Source of the DNA: Terriglobia bacterium
Lineage (GTDB): Bacteria > Acidobacteriota > Terriglobia > Acidiferrales > UBA7541
Reading direction: 5' to 3'
Length of the DNA: 64,000 nucleotides
Assembly (NCBI GenBank): GCA_020073605.1
Contig: JAIQEW010000001.1
Location: forward strand, 124,001-188,000
Position numbers and translations under genes: made by a program
Notes under the pieces: generated by a model
Database searches by the model: none
What the model was told of the DNA's origin: nothing
What the model saw: the letters and a program-made list of their open reading frames with translations, nothing else
Part shown: positions 52,379 to 61,082 of the stretch, in pieces
Position numbering within the stretch: the first letter of the stretch is position 1
Layout of the letters: every line of letters starts with the position of its first letter

Positions 52379-53306
52379 GAATTCCCCCCGAACCGGTCGC
52401 AGTCCACCCTAACGCCCGGCCATACCTTTCCCTGGAAAGGGTTTCGACGACGAAAACTGAGTCTTCCCGGAACGCCCGAGCGGTTCGGCGCGCCTGCGCT
52501 GGGTTTCGGAAGACTCCAAACACCGCCGACCCGCTACCCGCCAGCGCGGCATCCGCAGCTCCTCGCTTGAGCAATCCGTCCCGGATTTCTCCGAGTCTCG
52601 GATGGCGGCTGAAGACGGGCCCCTCGAAATCGTTCGAGATGCCTGACTCCTGCCGGCTCCAGCACAGAGCGCAGAACCCCCAAATTCTATTGGGTTTCGA
52701 CAATCTTGTCAATTCGGCCGAGAGCCATTGATAGGCGTCCTTCGTGCTGACGCCGATGCCTTTCGGCGAAACGACGACGATCGTGCGCCGGGGGCCGTCT
52801 GGAAGCGGGTAGATTTCATCACCGCGATTCACAGCCATGGCACGGCCACCGAAGAGAAAGAATGGGACGTCCGCGCCCAGCCCGGCGGCGATTTCCATCA
52901 ACCGGGCGAGCGGAAGCTTCTTTTTCGTCAGGCGCAGCATGCCTATGATGGCCGCGGCCGCGTCGCTCGAGCCTCCGCCCAAGCCGCGCGCCACGGGAAT
53001 CTTCTTTTCCAGGTGCGCGCGAATGCCTCCTCGAAATCCGATCTCGCAGGCGACCGCGTCAATCGCGCGATAGACGAGATTCTCCGGGCCCGCGGGCAAC
53101 GAGGGATCGTCCGTCTCAAGAAAAATTCCGGGCTGCGAGGTGTGCGAAAGCTCGAGGGTATCCCGCAGCGAGATCGCCTGGAAAATCGTGCGCAGCTCGT
53201 GATAGCCGTCCGGGCGTTGTCCCAGGACGTGAAGGCACAAATTGATTTTTGCGAACGCCGGCAGGCGCACGGATCCTTTTCTTGCCTGCGTTTTCCCGAG
53301 GGTCAT
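52368..53306 (-). CDS. ispE: 4-diphosphocytidyl-2-C-methyl-D-erythritol kinase
   Basis: The 312-residue GHMP kinase has LPAFAKINLCLHVLGQRPDG at the N-terminus, the ATP motif PVARGLGGGSSDAAAA and the C-terminal ALAGSGSAVFGVF motif. It phosphorylates CDP-ME in the MEP pathway; ispD and ispF are also in the window. The C-terminal tail (~30 residues) overlaps prs. It starts 10 bases after the TPR gene stop. Confidence 0.96.
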   Translation of the reverse strand: MTLGKTQARKGSVRLPAFAKINLCLHVLGQRPDGYHELRTIFQAISLRDTLELSHTSQPGIFLETDDPSLPAGPENLVYRAIDAVACEIGFRGGIRAHLEKKIPVARGLGGGSSDAAAAIIGMLRLTKKKLPLARLMEIAAGLGADVPFFLFGGRAMAVNRGDEIYPLPDGPRRTIVVVSPKGIGVSTKDAYQWLSAELTRLSKPNRIWGFCALCWSRQESGISNDFEGPVFSRHPRLGEIRDGLLKRGAADAALAGSGSAVFGVFRNPAQARRTARAFREDSVFVVETLSRERYGRALGWTATGSGGILGR

Positions 53307-53316
53307 GCGAGGGAGC

Positions 53317-55410
53317 TTACTGCGGTTTTACCGTTTCCGGAGTGGATTTCTGCGCGAGTCGCCGCTTCAGGTTTTTGAGCTGCGCTTCGAGCTCGGCGAC
53401 CTTTTCAGGTTCGTAATCGGCAGGAAGAGCCTTCTGCCATTCGCTCAGCGAGCGCTCGAATAGCTCGGCGGCGCGCTCATTCTGCCCGAGTTTCAGATAG
53501 ACGCTGCCTAAGTGCGTCAAGATCGTCGCATCCTGCCCTTCGCGCTCCACGGCCTTTCGCAGATATTCCTCAGCTTCGGCGAGCTTGTTCTGCTTGTAGT
53601 AAGCCCATCCCAGGCTGTCGAGATACGCGCCGTTATTCGGTTCCTGCTTCAGGGCCCGCTGGATCAGAGAAGCCGCCTCGTCAATTCGGATGCCGCGATC
53701 CGCCAGCATGTATCCGTAGTAGTTCAGGACGGGAGCGTTGTTGGGATTCGCGTCCAGCACCTTGCGGAACTGCTGCTCGGCCAGATCGAACTTCTTTTGC
53801 CGTTCGTAGATGGAGCCCAGCATGAACCACGCGGTTTGCTTGCCGCTGGCCTCGCGCGCCATCTGTTCGGCCTTTTGGGCGGATTGCTCGGCCTCCGCGT
53901 ACTTCTTTCCGCGGGCTTCCACCTGCGCGATATCGATGTAGATCTCCTGATCGGAGTCGTTTCCATGCAGCAGACCCTCGAGGAGCTGCTTGGCAGTGGC
54001 AGTGTCCGACTTCTCGCCGTAGAGCATCGCCAGCGTCACGGTGAGTTCCGGCGCGTCACCAGATTGCGCGAGCGCTTTCTTCGTTTCGGCGATGGCGCGG
54101 TCGATATCGCGGCTCTGGCGGTACGTATCGATGATCAGCATCTGGGCGCGCTTCCGCGAATCCGCGTTGAGCTTGGCCATCTCTTCAAACGTGTCGATCG
54201 CGGCGGAATAGTCGCGCTGCTCGCGATACGCGCGGCCGAGCTGCTCGTAAAGAATCGCCAGCGCGCTGGGGCTGCCTTCGCCGCCGGCCTGGCTCTTGAT
54301 TCCCGCGATTGCGTCGGCTAGCACCTTCACGGCGTCGCTGTAGCGGCCCTCGTCCTGGTAGAGCAGCGCCTCGTTGTAGAGAATCTCGAGGCTGCCAGGA
54401 GCGAGCTGCTTCGCGCGCAACAGACTCGACTCGGCCTGGTCGAACTGGCCCAGCCGGCGATGGAGTTGCGCCGCGCGCAGATAGTTTTCCGAAGTTCCCG
54501 GCTCGAGTTCTGATAGCCTTTTGTACTGTTCGAGCGCGTCCGCGTACTTGTCCTGCTGCATCAACGCCTGAGCGAGCCCGTGACGATGGCTTGGATCGTC
54601 CGGATCCCCGGCGACCGCTCTTTGGTACGCGGCCTCGGCCTTGGCGTAATCCTTCGCCTGCGAATACGCGTCGCCCAGCAGATCGTAGACATCGGGTGAG
54701 GAGGAATCCCCGGCCACGTGCGTGAGCAGGTCGATGGCCTCCTGCGAGCGTCCTTCATCGATCAGGAGCTGGCTCAGTTGCTCGAGCGCGGGCCCGTTTT
54801 CGGAATCGTGGGCGAGGACGCGGCGAAGCACTTTCTCCGCTTCGGCGTGCTGATTTTCAAAACGGTAGAGCCGCGCGAGCCAGAGAGACGAGTAGGTGTC
54901 CTTCGGATCGATTTTCAGGATGGCCTGGAACTGCTCGACGGCCTTCGCCAGATTTTCCTGCTGCACCTCTCCGGCCGTCATGTCGCCGAGCGTGCGGACG
55001 TAGATGCGGGCCAACAGGCGGTGCGCGTCCACGTTGTCCGGGTCGATCTTGAGCGCGGCCTGCGCCTGAATCACGGCGTCGCGAATGTGCTGCGACTTCG
55101 CATAGATCTCGGCGAGGCGCTCGAGAATCACGGCCGAGCCCGGCTCGAGCTCGAGCGCTTTCTTGTACGATTCGATCGATTCCGTCGCCGCGTCGGCACT
55201 GCTCGTTATCTCAAATTGCAGTTCCTGGAGGTGGCCGAGCGTGAAGTAGTAGTAAGCATCGGCGCTGGGAGCCTGATTCGTCGCCTTTGCGGTGCCGGAA
55301 GGCTGGGCTTGGGCTTGCGCCGCGGGCTGCGGATGATCGGCGGCTCCCGTCGTGGCGATCGCCACGACGAAGAGAATGGCCGGAATGCCGCTCGTAAGAA
55401 TCCGTTTCAT
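53317..55410 (-). CDS. Secreted TPR-repeat protein
   Basis: From ATG 55410 the product is 697 residues with a signal peptide (MKRILTSGIPAILFVVAIAT), a Gln/Pro/Ala-rich linker and then a superhelix of more than a dozen tetratricopeptide repeats with typical W/LxxLG/YxxxGxxxxA pattern. The last ~25 residues are a charged coil (LEAQLKNLKRRLAQKS). It is likely a periplasmic or outer-membrane scaffold for protein complexes. It heads the ispE-prs block. The role is unknown. Confidence 0.88.
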   Translation of the reverse strand: MKRILTSGIPAILFVVAIATTGAADHPQPAAQAQAQPSGTAKATNQAPSADAYYYFTLGHLQELQFEITSSADAATESIESYKKALELEPGSAVILERLAEIYAKSQHIRDAVIQAQAALKIDPDNVDAHRLLARIYVRTLGDMTAGEVQQENLAKAVEQFQAILKIDPKDTYSSLWLARLYRFENQHAEAEKVLRRVLAHDSENGPALEQLSQLLIDEGRSQEAIDLLTHVAGDSSSPDVYDLLGDAYSQAKDYAKAEAAYQRAVAGDPDDPSHRHGLAQALMQQDKYADALEQYKRLSELEPGTSENYLRAAQLHRRLGQFDQAESSLLRAKQLAPGSLEILYNEALLYQDEGRYSDAVKVLADAIAGIKSQAGGEGSPSALAILYEQLGRAYREQRDYSAAIDTFEEMAKLNADSRKRAQMLIIDTYRQSRDIDRAIAETKKALAQSGDAPELTVTLAMLYGEKSDTATAKQLLEGLLHGNDSDQEIYIDIAQVEARGKKYAEAEQSAQKAEQMAREASGKQTAWFMLGSIYERQKKFDLAEQQFRKVLDANPNNAPVLNYYGYMLADRGIRIDEAASLIQRALKQEPNNGAYLDSLGWAYYKQNKLAEAEEYLRKAVEREGQDATILTHLGSVYLKLGQNERAAELFERSLSEWQKALPADYEPEKVAELEAQLKNLKRRLAQKSTPETVKPQ

Positions 55411-55573
55411 TGTCTGTAGCAAAACATGATTATCGTACAGGGGCATAAACGCGTCAAAGTATTCCCTGCCGGCGAGTTCCTGGCCGCCTCTCACTCTGGT
55501 AAGACGCGCGCGGGGATTTTACGGTTGTGTTTAATTTGCATTCAAGCGAACATCGGCGATCCGAGGAGATTGC

Positions 55574-56197
55574 ATGACGCGCGCGACGCTACGCAAAGCC
55601 ATCCTGACGGCATTCGGCGCCTCGCTCTTGATCGCCGGGATTTCCGAACGAGCAGCGGGGCAACAGCCGGCAGGCGCCGGCACGCAGGCGCCTCCCGATG
55701 CCACGAAGCCTGCGGCTCCAGTTCAAGCGCCGAATACGACGCTGGCCGACTTCGCATGGCTCGCGGGAAGGTGGCAGGGAGCCTGGGGTCCGCGCATTGC
55801 GCAGCAGGTATGGACCGCGCCGAAAGCCGGAGTGATGCTGGGCGCATTTCAGCTTGCGGAAAACGACAAGACGCTCGTGCTCGAGCTCTTCACCCTTGTG
55901 GAGGACACGGACGGAATCAAGCTGCACCTGCGGCACTTCACGCCGGCTCTGGCGGCCTGGGAAAAGGCAGGCCCGGCCGTCCTGAAGCTCGCGAGCACCG
56001 ATCCGAAAACCATCACGTTCGAAAACGCGGTGGATGGCCAGCCCAAACGTGCGGCCTTCACACGCATCGATGCGGACACATACGTCTCGCGTTCGGAAAT
56101 CGTGCCCGAGAAGGGCGATCCGCAGGTGACCGAGATCACCTACCACCGGCAGGTGGAGGCACCCCCTTCGAAGCACCGCCGCAAACCCACCCAGTAG
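55574..56197 (+). CDS. Secreted DUF6265-like protein
   Basis: The 207-residue protein has a signal peptide (LRKAILTAFGASLLIAGISE), an Ala/Pro/Gln-rich linker and one DUF6265-like domain (LADFAWLAGRWQGAW, GVMLGAFQLAENDKTLVLE, VDGQPKRAAFTRID). The domain is a small beta barrel of unknown function with a FAWLxGxW motif. GGAGA lies just before the ATG. It is divergent from the TPR gene and convergent with the GGDEF gene. Confidence 0.8.
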   Translation: MTRATLRKAILTAFGASLLIAGISERAAGQQPAGAGTQAPPDATKPAAPVQAPNTTLADFAWLAGRWQGAWGPRIAQQVWTAPKAGVMLGAFQLAENDKTLVLELFTLVEDTDGIKLHLRHFTPALAAWEKAGPAVLKLASTDPKTITFENAVDGQPKRAAFTRIDADTYVSRSEIVPEKGDPQVTEITYHRQVEAPPSKHRRKPTQ

Positions 56198-56232
56198 AGC
56201 GCAGTCAATTCCAGAATTTTCGCGGAATTCCC

Positions 56233-57093
56233 TCAGGCGACGGGATGCACCTGTTTCTTGCGGGCCTGTTTTTCGGCGTAGAGAGCGTGGTCCGCGCGCT
56301 GGAGCAACTCTTCGGGTGTTTCGCCATGCTTGTAGTTCGTCCAGCCCGCCGAAAAACTGAAGGAAACCACCTTCGTCTCAAATTCCACTTCGAGCGCGGA
56401 TAGACGACTGAGCACGTGCTGCACGTCCTCGGGCGGGCATTCCGGCAGCAGCACCACAAACTCGTCTCCGCCGATACGCACCGCCAAATCGGAACCGCGA
56501 ATCGCCTTGCTGAGGCGCTCGCCGAACGCCTTCAACGCCAGATCGCCGGCCCCGTGCCCGAAGCGGTCGTTGATGCGCTTGAGGTCATCCAAGTCCAGCA
56601 TCAGAACGGTCAAGGAAGTCTTCTGCCTTTGCGCGCGCGCGATTTCCGCGACCAGCCGTTCCTGGGCGAACCTCCGGTTGTGAAGCCCGGTGAGCGGATC
56701 GAGCATCGCGAGCCTGAGGTACTCTTCGGCCAGCATGTGTTCCCTGGCCGAGATATCGATCTGATCGGCCAGGTGGCGGCGCGTCCGCCGGAGCTGAACC
56801 TGCTGGAAAAGCGTGTAAACGCTGAACAGCAACACAAGGCCGACCAGCGCGCGAACCGATTGATTGATGTGGAACTGGTAGAACGGGTCGTGCGGGTCCG
56901 AAACCACGCGCAAGGACAGCGCCGAAACCGCGACGGTGAGCGAGATGATTACGACGACGGCCAGGACCCATAGCGACCAGTTGCGCCGCCCAAGTTCCCG
57001 CAAGTCGCTCCGAATTGCCTGCGCGCGCTGCTCGACTCCGCTCTCAGAAGGCATGATTTCGCCTGCGCTTGCGCGGGTTGGGGAGGCTTCCAT
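56233..57093 (-). CDS. Membrane diguanylate cyclase (GGDEF)
   Basis: The 286-residue protein has two transmembrane helices (WSLWVLAVVVIISLTVAVSA and SVRALVGLVLLFSVYTLF), a coiled linker and a GGDEF domain with the active site RIGGDEFVVLLP and DLDDLKRINDRFGHGAGD. No EAL domain is present. It should make cyclic di-GMP, linking to the PilZ proteins elsewhere in the window. A Met 14 residues in is another possible start. Confidence 0.94.
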   Translation of the reverse strand: MEASPTRASAGEIMPSESGVEQRAQAIRSDLRELGRRNWSLWVLAVVVIISLTVAVSALSLRVVSDPHDPFYQFHINQSVRALVGLVLLFSVYTLFQQVQLRRTRRHLADQIDISAREHMLAEEYLRLAMLDPLTGLHNRRFAQERLVAEIARAQRQKTSLTVLMLDLDDLKRINDRFGHGAGDLALKAFGERLSKAIRGSDLAVRIGGDEFVVLLPECPPEDVQHVLSRLSALEVEFETKVVSFSFSAGWTNYKHGETPEELLQRADHALYAEKQARKKQVHPVA

Positions 57094-57252
57094 CGGAGGT
57101 TCGCCTATTCTTAACGTAATCGTCCGTGCATAAGGCGGTCAAGGCCCCGCGGGACGGCGTTTCCATAGGGGCACTACAATGCCGGCGCCCGGCTCGCCAC
57201 GGCGGCCGCCGCGGCGCTGAACGCTTCCGCAAATCTGTTAGAATCGCCTCGC

Positions 57253-57329
57253 GGGGCTGTAGCTCAGATGGATAGAGCAGCAGTTTCCTAAACTGCGTGT
57301 CGGGAGTTCGACTCTCCCCAGCCCCACCA
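57253..57329 (+). tRNA. tRNA-Arg (CCT), CCA encoded
   Basis: The 77-base gene folds as a cloverleaf: acceptor GGGGCTG / CAGCCCC, D arm AGCTC...GAG(C), anticodon stem GCAGT / ACTGC with loop TTCCTAA (anticodon CCT, reading AGG), T arm GGGAG-TTCGACT-CTCCC, discriminator A and 3' CCA. No neighbouring tRNA is present. Confidence 0.95.
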
Positions 57330-57478
57330 TTTGCCGGCGTTTGCGCTCCAAAGGCCATCGAAAGATCGAATCGGGCGCATTCGAGCAGAGCCGTTGACAC
57401 CCCGCCGCACACCCGTATAATTGTTCTTCGCCCAGTCTTCGCGGGAACCCCTGGCAGCTCGAATCGAAAGCAGGCACT

Positions 57479-59119
57479 TTGACGCCGCCCTACAGCATGG
57501 CCCTCTGGATCGTCCAGGGCGGCAATCCGCTCACGCACTACTGGCAGCGGCTGGTCGATCCGACGTTCCGCGGACTCTACCAGGCCAACGCGTTCGACCT
57601 GGCCATCATGCTTCCCTACTTCATCGTGATGGCGATCCTGGCGATGTACGGGCTCCACCGCTACGCGCTCGTCTATAACTACTTCAAAAACCACAAGAAC
57701 GTTCCCGGCCCGCCGCCGGAAATGGCCGCTTGGCCCAAAGTGACGGTCCAGCTCCCGATCTACAACGAGCGCTACGTGATCGAGCGGCTGATCGAGACGG
57801 TCGCGCAATTCGACTATCCGCGCGAGTTGCTCGACATTCAGGTGCTCGACGATTCGACCGACCAGACGCAGCAGGTGGCGCGCGATTGCGTCGAGCGGCA
57901 CCAGGCCCTCGGCGTCCCGATCACGTACATCCACCGCGACAACCGCGAAGGGTTCAAGGCCGGCGCGCTCCAGGAAGGGTTAAAAACGGCGACCGGCGAG
58001 TTCGTCGCCATCTTCGACGCCGATTTCATTCCGCCGGCGGACTTTCTCCGGCGCACCGTGCCGTATTTCAACGACGCGAAAATCGCGATGGTCCAGACGC
58101 GGTGGAGCTACATCAACCGCAACTACTCGACGCTGACCGAGGTGGAAGCGATCATGCTCGACGGCCACTTCGCGATCGAGCACTCGTCGCGCTTCCGCAG
58201 CGGGCTCTTTTTCAACTTCAACGGCACGGCGGGAATCTGGCGGCGCACCGCGATCGAAGACGCCGGCGGCTGGCAGCACGACACGCTCACCGAAGACACC
58301 GACCTTTCCTATCGCGCGCAAATTCGCGGCTGGCAATTCCTCTATTTGCCGGAGATCGACTGCCCCTCTGAATTGCCCGTGGAAATGAACGCCTTCAAGT
58401 CGCAGCAGGCGCGCTGGGCCAAGGGATTGATGCAGACGGCGAAGAAGATCCTGCCTCAGGTGCTGCGCGCGGACGTCCCCGCGAAGGCGAAGGCCGAGGC
58501 GTTTTTCCATCTCACGGCCAACATCAGCTATCCGTTCATGGTGTTTCTCTCGATCATTTTGCTTCCGGCGATGATCGTGCGGTTCTATCAGGGATGGTTT
58601 CAGGTGATGGTGATCGACCTGCCGCTGTTCCTGGCTTCGACGTGCTCGATTTCCTCCTTCTATCTTGCGGCGGAGCGCGCGTTCTACCCGAAGACGTGGA
58701 AGCGGACGTTCCTCTACCTGCCGTTCGTGATGGCGGTAGGCATCGGGCTTTCGGTGCGCAACGCGTTTGCCGTGATCGAGGCGATCTGCGGAGTGAAATC
58801 GGAATTCGTGCGCACGCCGAAGTACAAAGTGGAAGCCGGCGGCAAGCGGCAGGGCGTGTGGGCCAAGAAGTCCTACCGCAAGCGCGCCGGATTCATGCCG
58901 TATGCCGAAGTGATGCTCGGGATCTATTTCGCTCTCGCGGTGCTCTACGCGATTCAGAACGAAAATTACGCCACAGTTCCCTTCTTTCTCCTCTTTGTCT
59001 GGGGCTACCTCTACACGGGACTGATGTCGCTCACGCAAACCTATTTCGACGGGCTCCACTTTTCCGCCGAGCCAACAAGCGAAGCTCGCTCCGCCTCGAC
59101 CGGAATTCCCGGCTTCTAG
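57479..59119 (+). CDS. Family 2 membrane glycosyltransferase (cellulose synthase-like)
   Basis: The 546-residue protein has an N-terminal membrane helix (MLPYFIVMAILAMYGLHR), a GT-A domain with the nucleotide-binding Asp region (VTVQLPIYNERYVIERLI, IQVLDDSTDQT), the metal motif FDADFIP, TEDTDLSYRA and the processive QQARWAKG motif, then four or five C-terminal helices. This fits processive beta-glycan synthases or glucosyltransferases such as those that make glucomannan or cellulose-like polymers. The start is TTG (AGCAGG upstream). It has no accessory genes next to it. Confidence 0.9.
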   Translation: MTPPYSMALWIVQGGNPLTHYWQRLVDPTFRGLYQANAFDLAIMLPYFIVMAILAMYGLHRYALVYNYFKNHKNVPGPPPEMAAWPKVTVQLPIYNERYVIERLIETVAQFDYPRELLDIQVLDDSTDQTQQVARDCVERHQALGVPITYIHRDNREGFKAGALQEGLKTATGEFVAIFDADFIPPADFLRRTVPYFNDAKIAMVQTRWSYINRNYSTLTEVEAIMLDGHFAIEHSSRFRSGLFFNFNGTAGIWRRTAIEDAGGWQHDTLTEDTDLSYRAQIRGWQFLYLPEIDCPSELPVEMNAFKSQQARWAKGLMQTAKKILPQVLRADVPAKAKAEAFFHLTANISYPFMVFLSIILLPAMIVRFYQGWFQVMVIDLPLFLASTCSISSFYLAAERAFYPKTWKRTFLYLPFVMAVGIGLSVRNAFAVIEAICGVKSEFVRTPKYKVEAGGKRQGVWAKKSYRKRAGFMPYAEVMLGIYFALAVLYAIQNENYATVPFFLLFVWGYLYTGLMSLTQTYFDGLHFSAEPTSEARSASTGIPGF

Positions 59120-59247
59120 TCACCCAGCCCCTCACGTAGCCCCATTCTCCAACCATCCGCCCTTCTCGCCTGCGCGATTCTCAAACTGCAACACCAGCAG
59201 ATGCGCCTGTAAACAAAATTCTCGCGGTGGGATAAATCACGCGGGAT

Positions 59248-59263
59248 GGTGATGTACGTCACT
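59248..59263 (+). promoter_or_regulatory. CRP/FNR-family-like operator
   Basis: GGTGATGTACGTCACT resembles the CRP/FNR dyad (GTGA, six bases, TCAC) with 8 of 10 consensus positions of TGTGA-N6-TCACA. It lies about 260 bases upstream of the porin-cytochrome ATG. No regulator gene of this family is in the window. Confidence 0.4.
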
Positions 59264-59313
59264 GAGCCTCCGAGCGTCCCCCCGTATCCTGCGCCCCGTG
59301 CCCAGCACCCGAC

Positions 59314-59364
59314 GTGACCGTTAAGGCAAGGGTAACCGGGCCGATGCAGTGCCGAGACGGTCAC
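59314..59364 (+). other. Possible leader hairpin upstream of the porin-cytochrome gene
   Basis: GTGACCGT (59314-59321) pairs with ACGGTCAC (59357-59364), enclosing GGCA/TGCC and a GGGTAACC segment, giving a folded leader of about 50 bases. No known riboswitch consensus was matched. Confidence 0.35.
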
Positions 59365-59519
59365 CGCCGGCATGCGCGCTGGATGTGGTGCGCGGCGCGC
59401 GACCGAATTGTGCACCGAAACAACCGTCGTTCGACAGGGTCTCGAAGATCACTTGAAGAAGATTGCTGGACCGGGAGCGGAAGCTCGGCGGGTACAGCGA
59501 TAAAAGGAGAAGAGTTGCA

Positions 59520-60905
59520 ATGAGGAGAGAAACTCGCAAGCCGTACTTCGGCATCAGTCTGGCAGTCAGCTCGTTGATCGCACTTTTGTTTGCGGTGGGG
59601 CTTCGGGTGCCCACGGCGCGCGCAGTGCCAAGCTATTCGCGCCAGACGGGCTTCCCGTGCATTTCCTGCCACACAACCCCGCCGGAGCTCACTCCGCTCG
59701 GACGGACATTCAAGCTCAACGGATATACCATCACCGGTATGCCCGTGACGAAAGCGGAGAAAACCTCCAGGGAGGCAGGGCTCAACATCCTTCAAAACCT
59801 CCCGCTCTCGGTCTTCTTCGAGACATCATATACGCAGACCAACAAGGCTGTGCCGGGCACGCAGAATGCCAGCTTCGAGTTTCCGCAGGACGTGTCTCTC
59901 TTCATCGCTGGAGCATGGGCTACGCACCTGGGGAGCTTCGTCCAGTTCACCTACGATACCCAGGACGACCACTTCAGTTGGGACCTGACCGACATTCGCT
60001 ACTCCAATTCGAGGAAGTTGTTTGGCAAGAGCTTCGTGTACGGTCTCAACCTCAACAACGCACCGGGCGTCGAAGATCTCTGGCATTCCACGCCCACATG
60101 GGGCTATCCGTTCATCGCGGACGATCAGTCAGCCACACCCGCAGCTGCGACCATAGTCGACGGCACCCTTGCAACGGACGTCGCTGGGTTCGGCGGATAC
60201 GGTATGTGGAATGACCACCTGTATTTCGCCACAACGATGTATCGCTCCGAGCATATCGGTTTTGGCCAGCCGAACGATATCAACCAGCAAGCTGCCGCGT
60301 TCAACATCCATGGCCTCGCGCCCTACTGGCGTGTCGCATGGCAACAATCGTGGACCAACAACTACCTGATGGTCGGCGGCTACGGAATGTTCATGAGGTC
60401 GACCCCAGGCGGCGTCGTCGGCCCCTCGAACGGCACCGGCGGCACGCTCACCGACAATTACACGGACGTCGCAGCGGATTTCCAATACGACCGCACGATT
60501 CCGAAATTCCACAATGACGTCCTGTCGCTCCGCGGGACTTACATTCACGAGAACTCGTCGCTGAATGCAAGCGCCTGCGACTGCGAGGGCTTCGGACTCG
60601 CGGACTTCAGCCGGCATCATCTGAACACCGTGAAGGCGAACGCCGAGTATCATTTCGGCGACCGCTATACCGGCGCTTTCGGCTGGTTCAATACGAGCGG
60701 CACGACGGATAACACGCTCTACGGCGGCAGCCCGAACAGCAGCGGGTATCTCCTGAATGTATCCTGGTGGCCTGTGCAGAATATCGATCTCGCTGCGCAG
60801 TACACGGGATACTTCAAGTTCGACGGCGTTACGAAGGGCATCGACGGCGGACGAAGCGCGTCGGACAACAACACGTTGTATATTCTCGCGCGGTTCGTGT
60901 TCTGA
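59520..60905 (+). CDS. Outer-membrane porin-cytochrome c fusion (Cyc2-like)
   Basis: The 461-residue protein has a signal peptide (residues ~1-35), one c-type heme site C47-I-S-C-H51 in the context YSRQTGFPCISCHTTPPELT, then about 400 residues of alternating amphipathic beta strands ending in a C-terminal Phe (ILARFVF), as in outer-membrane barrels. This is the plan of Cyc2-type fused cytochrome-porins, where one heme plugs a barrel and moves electrons across the outer membrane. Many family members are of unknown function, so iron oxidation is not claimed. ATG 59520 has AAGGAGA upstream. The next gene is a blue-copper protein. Confidence 0.75.
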   Translation: MRRETRKPYFGISLAVSSLIALLFAVGLRVPTARAVPSYSRQTGFPCISCHTTPPELTPLGRTFKLNGYTITGMPVTKAEKTSREAGLNILQNLPLSVFFETSYTQTNKAVPGTQNASFEFPQDVSLFIAGAWATHLGSFVQFTYDTQDDHFSWDLTDIRYSNSRKLFGKSFVYGLNLNNAPGVEDLWHSTPTWGYPFIADDQSATPAAATIVDGTLATDVAGFGGYGMWNDHLYFATTMYRSEHIGFGQPNDINQQAAAFNIHGLAPYWRVAWQQSWTNNYLMVGGYGMFMRSTPGGVVGPSNGTGGTLTDNYTDVAADFQYDRTIPKFHNDVLSLRGTYIHENSSLNASACDCEGFGLADFSRHHLNTVKANAEYHFGDRYTGAFGWFNTSGTTDNTLYGGSPNSSGYLLNVSWWPVQNIDLAAQYTGYFKFDGVTKGIDGGRSASDNNTLYILARFVF

Positions 60906-60921
60906 GGCCGGGGGTTTGCAA

Positions 60922-61061
60922 CGACGGGGACGAGGCCCGTCGCCGAGTCACAGCTTCCGGCCATAAGGCTAGGATCGGAGCTGGGCAAACGACGGGCCTC
61001 CGTCCGAAGAAGTCGGTGAGCGGTTTCGATAGCTGGCCCGAGACGCGCGGTTTCGCTCGGG
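60922..61061 (+). ncRNA. Structured leader RNA candidate before the cupredoxin gene
   Basis: GAGGCCCGTCG (60932-60942) pairs perfectly with CGACGGGCCTC (60990-61000), enclosing a nested stem CAGCT(T)CCG / CGGAGCTG (60951-60959 with 60976-60983) and a GCC-ATAA-GGC hairpin. The 5' arm can also pair with CGACGGG at 60922-60928, so two exclusive folds exist. CCCGAG/CTCGGG (61037-61061) forms a last hairpin just before the ribosome-binding site. No known riboswitch family was matched; this is a candidate based on base pairing only. Confidence 0.4.
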
Positions 61062-61082
61062 AACTTAGGAAAAGGAGCAGAG

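Larger units (their letters stand above)
59120..59519. other. 400-base regulatory gap before the porin-cytochrome gene
   Basis: No gene is seen. The gap has a CRP/FNR-like site (59248-59263), an 8-bp inverted repeat that could fold the leader (59314-59364), and AAAGGAGAAG as ribosome-binding site just before the next ATG. A short frame running through it lacks coding character. Confidence 0.6.

Noticed and set aside
59270-59400. A cyclic-di-GMP (GEMM) riboswitch in the leader of the porin-cytochrome gene, tempting because such switches control cytochromes in Geobacter
   Set aside because: The GGTAACCGGGC phrase is suggestive, but the conserved GACGCAAAGC and GGCAAACC core pair is absent.
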